Shown here piece by piece: positions 59,825-64,000 of a stretch of 64,000 bases of DNA. Source of the stretch: Hymenobacter sp. BT559 (GTDB taxonomy: Bacteria; Bacteroidota; Bacteroidia; Cytophagales; Hymenobacteraceae); assembly GCF_017571525.1 (NCBI RefSeq), contig NZ_JAGETY010000012.1, positions 62,001 through 126,000 on the forward strand. The letters are read 5' to 3'. The stretch's first letter is position 1; every line of letters starts with the position of its first letter. The notes under the pieces are model-generated. The model searched no databases. It worked only from the letters and a program-made list of their open reading frames with translations, and had not been told where the DNA came from. The translations under genes were made by a program, and so were the position numbers.

Positions 59825-61198
59825 ATGCCCGCACCTGCCTACTTAACCCAACATCAAAATCGCTTTCTCGAAGAGCTTCTCAACTGGCTTCGCATTCCGT
59901 CCGTTTCGGCAGACCCCAAATTTCACGGCGACGTGCTGCGGGCGGCTGACTACCTGAAGGATAGGCTAGCCGAAGCCGGCGCTACGCTGGTTGAAATCTG
60001 CCCCACCGCTGGCAACCCGATTGTGTACGGCGAGTATATGGCCGGCCCCGACCGCCCCACCGTGCTCGTGTATGGGCACTACGATGTGCAGCCCGCCGAC
60101 CCTTATGAGCTCTGGACCTCGCCGCCCTTCGAGCCCGTTATCAAGGACGGCAACATCTACGCTAGGGGGGCCTGCGACGACAAAGGCCAGGTATACATGC
60201 ACGTGAAGGCCCTGGAAATGATGCTGCGCGATGGGGGCGCCGGGGCGCCCTGCAACATCAAATTCATGTTTGAGGGCGAAGAAGAAGTAGGTTCCAACAA
60301 CTTGGCAATCTTCGTCCGGGAAAACAAAGAGAAGCTGCAGGCCGACGTTATTCTCATCTCCGATACCGGCATCCTGGCCAACGATGTGCCGAGCATAGAA
60401 GTCGGCCTGCGCGGCCTCAGCTACCATGAGGTAGAAGTGACTGGCCCCAACCGCGACCTGCACTCGGGCCTTTATGGCGGCGCCGTGATGAACCCCATCA
60501 ACGCGCTTTGCGACATGATAAGCAGCCTGCACGACGAAAACCGGCACATCACCATCCCGGGCTTCTACGATAAGGTGGACGAGCTAAGCGCTGAGGAGCG
60601 TGCCGAAATGGCCCAGGCGCCGTTCTCCGAAGAGGAGTTTAAGCAGAGCATCGGCCTGCCCGCTGCCGTGGGCGAAGCGGGCTACTCCACGCCCGAGCGC
60701 ACCAGCATCCGGCCCACACTCGATGTGAATGGCATCTGGGGCGGCTACATTGGCGAGGGCGCCAAGACGGTGATTGCCAGCAAGGCCTACGCCAAAATCT
60801 CGATGCGCCTCGTGCCGCACCAGACCAGCGACGAAATTACGGCGCTGTTTCAGAAGCACTTCGAAAGCATTGCCCCGGCCGGTATCACGGTAAAGGTGAC
60901 GCCTCACCACGGCGGCGAGCCCGTTGTAACGCCCACTGACTCGGCCGCCTACCGCGCCGCCGCTAGGGCCCTCGAAACTACTTTCGGCAAGAAGCCGGTG
61001 CCCACGCGCGGCGGTGGCTCCATTCCTATCGTGGCCATGTTCAAAACCGAGCTGGGCCTCGATTCGGTGCTGCTCGGCTTCGGGCTCGACTCCGACGCCA
61101 TCCACTCGCCCAACGAGCATTTTGGGGTTTTCAACTTCCTGAAAGGCATCGAAACCATCCCCGAGTTTTACAAAGAGTACGCGGCTGCGGCGAAGTAG
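59825..61198 (+). CDS. M20-family dipeptidase (beta-Ala-His dipeptidase-like)
   Basis: A 457-residue metallopeptidase starting at the ATG at 59825 (MPAPAYLTQHQNRFLEEL). Zinc ligands and catalytic acids: YGHYDVQP near residue 80, ARGACDDKGQ near 113, EGEEEVGSNN near 149 and ISDTG near 179; GGSIPIV near the end completes the family. Members cleave carnosine-like or other dipeptides. Position right after preA makes a beta-alanine-releasing role attractive, but this is inference. Length typical. Confidence 0.85.
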   Translation: MPAPAYLTQHQNRFLEELLNWLRIPSVSADPKFHGDVLRAADYLKDRLAEAGATLVEICPTAGNPIVYGEYMAGPDRPTVLVYGHYDVQPADPYELWTSPPFEPVIKDGNIYARGACDDKGQVYMHVKALEMMLRDGGAGAPCNIKFMFEGEEEVGSNNLAIFVRENKEKLQADVILISDTGILANDVPSIEVGLRGLSYHEVEVTGPNRDLHSGLYGGAVMNPINALCDMISSLHDENRHITIPGFYDKVDELSAEERAEMAQAPFSEEEFKQSIGLPAAVGEAGYSTPERTSIRPTLDVNGIWGGYIGEGAKTVIASKAYAKISMRLVPHQTSDEITALFQKHFESIAPAGITVKVTPHHGGEPVVTPTDSAAYRAAARALETTFGKKPVPTRGGGSIPIVAMFKTELGLDSVLLGFGLDSDAIHSPNEHFGVFNFLKGIETIPEFYKEYAAAAK

Positions 61199-61220
61199 TC
61201 GCTTGCCCTGCCCTCAAAAT

Positions 61221-61257
61221 ACAAGCCCCGGCCTCCACACAGGAAGCCGGGGCTTGT
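61221..61257. terminator. Bidirectional terminator between the dipeptidase gene and the OMP array
   Basis: ACAAGCCCCGGC (61221-61232) pairs perfectly with GCCGGGGCTTGT (61246-61257), followed by TGTTGG. It lies between the convergent dipeptidase and barrel genes. Confidence 0.75.
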
Positions 61258-61298
61258 TGTTGGCAGGCAGCTAAAAGCAGGCCTGGCAGCTGCCGGTT

Positions 61299-61880
61299 TT
61301 ATTTGCCGAAAGCGTAGCTAAGGTTCAGCCAAAAAGTGTTCGACTTTAGACTATTGTTGCCGATAACAGTCGAGGTATTGTTCTTAAAGACGTTGGTAGC
61401 GCCGCCGTCGTAGCGAATACCAATGCCCAGGCCGGAGCCTAGTTGATAGCCCACGCCCGCCACGTAATCGAGGACCACGGTATTCACGTCGCTCTTCACA
61501 TTATCACCGGCCTCGTTTTTGGCCGTTAGCGCAAAATTAACTTCTGGTCCTAACTCAAAAAACAGCCCGCTGGCGTGCAGTCGGGCTAGCAGCGGCACGT
61601 TGATGTAGGAAATATCGCGGCTGTAGGCCTCGTTACTGGCATCAAAATACTGCAGCGTGTACAGCGCCTCGGGGTGGAAGGAGAACATCTCGCTGAAGTA
61701 CACGTCGGCATTTAGGCCGGCCTGGTAGGCCGAGTGGTTCACCGAAGAATAGGGGCCGTTGTCGCGAAGGTTGGTGCGGCCGTAGCCGAGCGTGATACCT
61801 ACCGTATTAGCGGGCTGCTGGGCATGGGCCGCGCCGATGGCCGCGATGCAAAGCCCGAGGGTAAAGAATGATTTTTTCAT
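61299..61880 (-). CDS. Outer-membrane beta-barrel protein (OMP_b-brl type), array member 1
   Basis: A 193-residue exported small barrel. Signal peptide at 1-20 (ends AHAQ). The barrel pattern is typical of PF13568-like proteins: TVGITLGYGRTNL, SFHPEALYTLQYF, YINVPLLARLHASGLFFELG, GVGYQLGSGLGIGIRYDGG and a terminal aromatic LNLSYAFGK. Role: outer-membrane porin-like or scaffold; unknown. It is the last of four tandem relatives on this strand. Confidence 0.8.
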   Translation of the reverse strand: MKKSFFTLGLCIAAIGAAHAQQPANTVGITLGYGRTNLRDNGPYSSVNHSAYQAGLNADVYFSEMFSFHPEALYTLQYFDASNEAYSRDISYINVPLLARLHASGLFFELGPEVNFALTAKNEAGDNVKSDVNTVVLDYVAGVGYQLGSGLGIGIRYDGGATNVFKNNTSTVIGNNSLKSNTFWLNLSYAFGK

Positions 61881-61986
61881 GTTAGCTAAGAATAGCCTAT
61901 AGGATAATGGACCGGATTATCCGGTGTGAGCCTTATACCTGGTTCAATCGTAGCAAGTTGCTTCATCAAATATTCATAAAAAATAA

Positions 61987-62018
61987 CCCTCCCACTTGCT
62001 TCTACACAAGTGGGAGGG
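61987..62018 (-). terminator. Terminator after array member 2
   Basis: CCCTCCCACTTG pairs with CAAGTGGGAGGG, and a T-rich tail follows on the minus strand. It lies 22 bases after the stop at 62041. Confidence 0.75.
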
Positions 62019-62040
62019 CCGGAGTAGCTACCGCAACGAG

Positions 62041-62658
62041 CTAGTTGAATGAATAGGTAGCGTAGAGCTGGAAGGCGCTGTTGCGGATACGTGGCTGCAC
62101 TGTCACGCTGCCGTTGGTGTAGGAATTGGGGAAGTTGGTGAAGGCGCCGTTGTAGCGCAAGCCAACGCCCAGGCCGTGCTTGAGCTGATACCCCAGGCCT
62201 GCCAAATAACCAAAATCGACAGATTTGTAAGAAGGTTTTGCGTCTATCGATGTGCTGCCTGTCTCGTACTTAGCTGCCACTAGAAAACCGACCTGTGGGC
62301 CGGCTTCGAAGAAAAAACCGTCGGTATTTACATGAAAGGCAAGCGGCACATCAATATAATGCAGTCGGTAGCCAGCATCGGCCCCATTTATTTTGGCCCC
62401 CTTTTGGGAGTACAGCAGCTCGGGCTGGAATGCAAAGAGTTTAGCAAACCCAATATTGGCAAAAATGCCGGCATGGAAACCAAAGCGGTTGTTGAAGTCG
62501 TGGCCTGAGCCGTCCTTGGCATCGGCGCCTACGAAGTTGGTGAGCGAAGCGCCCGCCTTGATGCCCAGCGAAACATTGCCACCGCGCCCACGATACTGCG
62601 CCTGAGCGGTAATACTTACGCATAGGACTACGGCCAGCAGAAGGAGGAGTTTCTTCAT
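62041..62658 (-). CDS. Outer-membrane beta-barrel protein (OMP_b-brl type), array member 2
   Basis: A 205-residue paralogue with a signal peptide at 1-20 (KKLLLLLAVVLCVSITAQAQ). Strand pattern: NVSLGIKAGASLTNFVG, AFQPELLYSQKGAKING, YIDVPLAFHVNTDGFFFEAG, LAGLGYQLKHGLGVGLRYNG, and LYATYSFN at the end. It resembles the other three array members closely. Own terminator downstream. Confidence 0.82.
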   Translation of the reverse strand: MKKLLLLLAVVLCVSITAQAQYRGRGGNVSLGIKAGASLTNFVGADAKDGSGHDFNNRFGFHAGIFANIGFAKLFAFQPELLYSQKGAKINGADAGYRLHYIDVPLAFHVNTDGFFFEAGPQVGFLVAAKYETGSTSIDAKPSYKSVDFGYLAGLGYQLKHGLGVGLRYNGAFTNFPNSYTNGSVTVQPRIRNSAFQLYATYSFN

Positions 62659-62725
62659 AAAACAAAAAATGACGGAATGGTTGACTGGGCAAAGCTAGGC
62701 CCCAATTTGGGCTGGTAGCCATAAA

Positions 62726-62755
62726 AAAGCCGGCCCTTGTACGAGGGCCGGCTTT
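62726..62755. terminator. Terminator between array members 3 and 2
   Basis: AAAGCCGGCCCT (62726-62737) pairs perfectly with AGGGCCGGCTTT (62744-62755), with A/T runs at both ends. It lies 22 bases after the member 3 stop. Confidence 0.85.
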
Positions 62756-62776
62756 AAAAGCAAGTAAACTAACGGC

Positions 62777-63391
62777 TTATTTGCCGCCAAATAGAAAGCC
62801 TACATACAGCTGGAAAGCGCTGTTTTTGGCATTACCGGCATCTGCAGTGACCGTGCCATAGGGGGTACTGTATGTATATGACTTGCCTACATTGGTGAAG
62901 CCGCCATTGTAGCGCAGGCCAACCATAGCTCCACCTTCAGTTTGGAAACCTAAGCCAGCAGCATAGCCAAAATCAACTGTTTTGTAGCCGTCTTTCACAT
63001 CGGTGGTAGTGCTGCTTGTCTTGGCTTTGGCCGAAGCTAGGAAACCAATTTGTGGTCCTAGCTCAAAAAACAGACCTGTAGCGCCGGTTGATACCTTTGC
63101 CAACACTGGTACATCAATGTAATTCAGGTTTATGCGATTATCGCTGTTGCTGTTGTCTTTGGCACCTTTCATAGAGTAAAGTACCTCAGGCTGAATGGAG
63201 AACATATCGTTTATGGCAAAATTAGCCATTACCCCGCCGTTGAAACCAAATTTATAGGCAGTGCCATCAGTGTCTTTGCCAGTTACACCAGTGAGCGAAG
63301 CACCGGCTTTTACACCGAAACGTGCGCTTTGCGCTTGAGCAGCGCTGGCTACGCCTACTGCCAGGGCTATAAAAAGAGAAGTCTTCTTCAT
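62777..63391 (-). CDS. Outer-membrane beta-barrel protein (OMP_b-brl type), array member 3
   Basis: A 204-residue paralogue from the ATG at 63391 (MKKTSLFIALAVGVASAAQA), a signal peptide start; an upstream in-frame extension would destroy it. Strands: RFGVKAGASLTGVTGKDTDG, FSIQPEVLYSMKGAKDN, YIDVPVLAKVSTGATGLFFE and terminal LYVGFLFGGK. Codons here are slightly more AT-rich than in array members 1 and 2. Confidence 0.82.
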   Translation of the reverse strand: MKKTSLFIALAVGVASAAQAQSARFGVKAGASLTGVTGKDTDGTAYKFGFNGGVMANFAINDMFSIQPEVLYSMKGAKDNSNSDNRINLNYIDVPVLAKVSTGATGLFFELGPQIGFLASAKAKTSSTTTDVKDGYKTVDFGYAAGLGFQTEGGAMVGLRYNGGFTNVGKSYTYSTPYGTVTADAGNAKNSAFQLYVGFLFGGK

Positions 63392-63486
63392 AGGAAGAAT
63401 AGAGAAGTGTAAAAAAGGTGAATTACGGCGCAAAACTAAGCTCGGCAACTGTTAGATTATATTCATATTCCGAATAAAGAGAAAAT

Positions 63487-63522
63487 AAAAAAGCCAGTCT
63501 CTAAGTAGAAACTGGCTTTTTT
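63487..63522. terminator. Terminator after array member 4
   Basis: AAAAAAGCCAGT (63487-63498) pairs with ACTGGCTTTTTT (63511-63522). It is 29 bases after the member 4 stop at 63552 on the minus strand. Confidence 0.8.
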
Positions 63523-63551
63523 AGAGTTATACCTTGACTAAATGCAAAAGC

Positions 63552-64000
63552 TTAGCTCTTGCCGCCAAACAGGTAGTGCACCTGAAGCTGGAACACGCCA
63601 TTGTGGAAGTTGTTGGAGCCTTGCAGCGGGGCACTGCCCGTGCCGAAGCCATCCTTATACACGTTGGAGAAGTCGCCGGTGTAACGCACGCCCAGGCCAA
63701 AGCCGCTCGTAATCTGGTAGCCAATGCCACCTACGTAGCCGATGCCTACGGGCACCATCCGGTCGCGGCTGTTGTATACAGTTACTTCACTTGGGTCGCC
63801 AGCCTTGCCACCTTGCGGGCGGAAAAATTCACGGTCGCCTACGGCAAAGCTAGCCTGCGGACCAAGTTCGAAGAAAAGGCCCTTGCCCTCTTCGCCAGTA
63901 TTCACTTTAAACAATACCGGCACGTCGATATAAGAGAGCGTGGAGCGGTAAGCATACCCATTATACTGGGTAGTAGATGCTGTGTAGTTTACTTGGTCGA
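63552..64000 (-). CDS. Outer-membrane beta-barrel protein, array member 4 (partial, runs off right edge)
   Basis: An open frame of about 149 codons from the right edge to the stop at 63552, without start or signal peptide in the window. Strands include RSTLSYIDVPVLFKVNTG, KGLFFELGPQASF, GGIGYQITSGFGLGVRYTG and the terminal VHYLFGGKS, as in the other three. The GTG at 63923 is only an internal Val (SYIDVPV). Missing is roughly the N-terminal quarter. Confidence 0.8.
   Translation of the reverse strand, partial: DQVNYTASTTQYNGYAYRSTLSYIDVPVLFKVNTGEEGKGLFFELGPQASFAVGDREFFRPQGGKAGDPSEVTVYNSRDRMVPVGIGYVGGIGYQITSGFGLGVRYTGDFSNVYKDGFGTGSAPLQGSNNFHNGVFQLQVHYLFGGKS

Noticed and set aside
1..64000. 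tRNA, rRNA or riboswitch
   Set aside because: I saw no cloverleaf, rRNA core sequence or recognisable aptamer in the intergenic regions; a covariance-model search was not possible here.

Overview
The window looks like a stretch of core chromosome from a GC-rich member of the Bacteroidota, most likely the Cytophagales family Hymenobacteraceae (Hymenobacter-like). This is inferred from several signs: a type IX secretion C-terminal sorting domain on a large glycanase, an IPExxxVDY-family protein beside pyruvate kinase, DUF3857 transglutaminase-like proteins, PorV-like and OMP_b-brl outer-membrane barrels, Bacteroidota-type promoter elements (-7 TAnnTTTG, -33 TTTG) and almost no Shine-Dalgarno sequences. 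Base composition is roughly 60 percent GC by eye. I saw no tRNA, rRNA, CRISPR array, phage or transposase gene.

Layout. 1-6,069 (minus): nuoA-B-C-D-E-F-G, the proximal half of a complex I operon; nuoG runs off the left edge. 6,166-11,546: single genes (DUF4136 lipoprotein, Uma2 protein, ABC exporter, small secreted protein, MFS transporter). 11,650-17,833 (plus): three DUF3857/transglutaminase-like proteins in a row, the first two without catalytic Cys and His. 17,830-21,445 (minus): a small membrane protein and a two-gene unit of a PorV-like barrel and a barrel with periplasmic helix-hairpin-helix motifs. 21,609-32,380: housekeeping genes (yidD, lgt, an ECF sigma factor with a likely anti-sigma partner, nadE, rnc, fabF, acpP, pyk, rpsT). 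32,645-39,740: YheT-like hydrolase, cupin, cysE-cysK, TspO-like protein, tpiA, DUF6150, prmA. 39,801-45,398: one 1,865-residue exported protein of unknown function. 45,454-46,945: plsY, a low-GC small ORF, a GNAT acetyltransferase. 47,214-51,209: a 1,331-residue modular GH16 beta-glucanase secreted by T9SS. 51,438-61,198 (plus): a complete reductive pyrimidine degradation cluster (mmsA, class III aminotransferase, dihydropyrimidinase, beta-ureidopropionase, preT, preA) followed by an M20 dipeptidase. 61,299-64,000 (minus): four tandem outer-membrane beta-barrel genes, the last cut by the right edge.

How the genes work together. PreTA reduces uracil or thymine, dihydropyrimidinase opens the ring, beta-ureidopropionase releases beta-alanine (or 3-aminoisobutyrate), the aminotransferase gives malonate semialdehyde (or methylmalonate semialdehyde), and MmsA yields acetyl-CoA (or propionyl-CoA). 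The adjacent M20 peptidase resembles beta-Ala-His dipeptidases and could feed beta-alanine into the same route (inference). Complex I would reoxidise the NADH.

Intergenic space carries several families of large inverted repeats (REP/MITE-like) at nine sites, three of them inside the pyrimidine cluster, plus ordinary intrinsic terminators. CTAG, which most bacteria avoid, is common here, and two convergent gene pairs share one CTAG as both stop codons. The best candidates for undescribed biology are the 1,865-residue protein, the helix-hairpin-helix barrel with its PorV-like partner, and the paired active-site-less DUF3857 proteins. No known defence or mobile system is visible.
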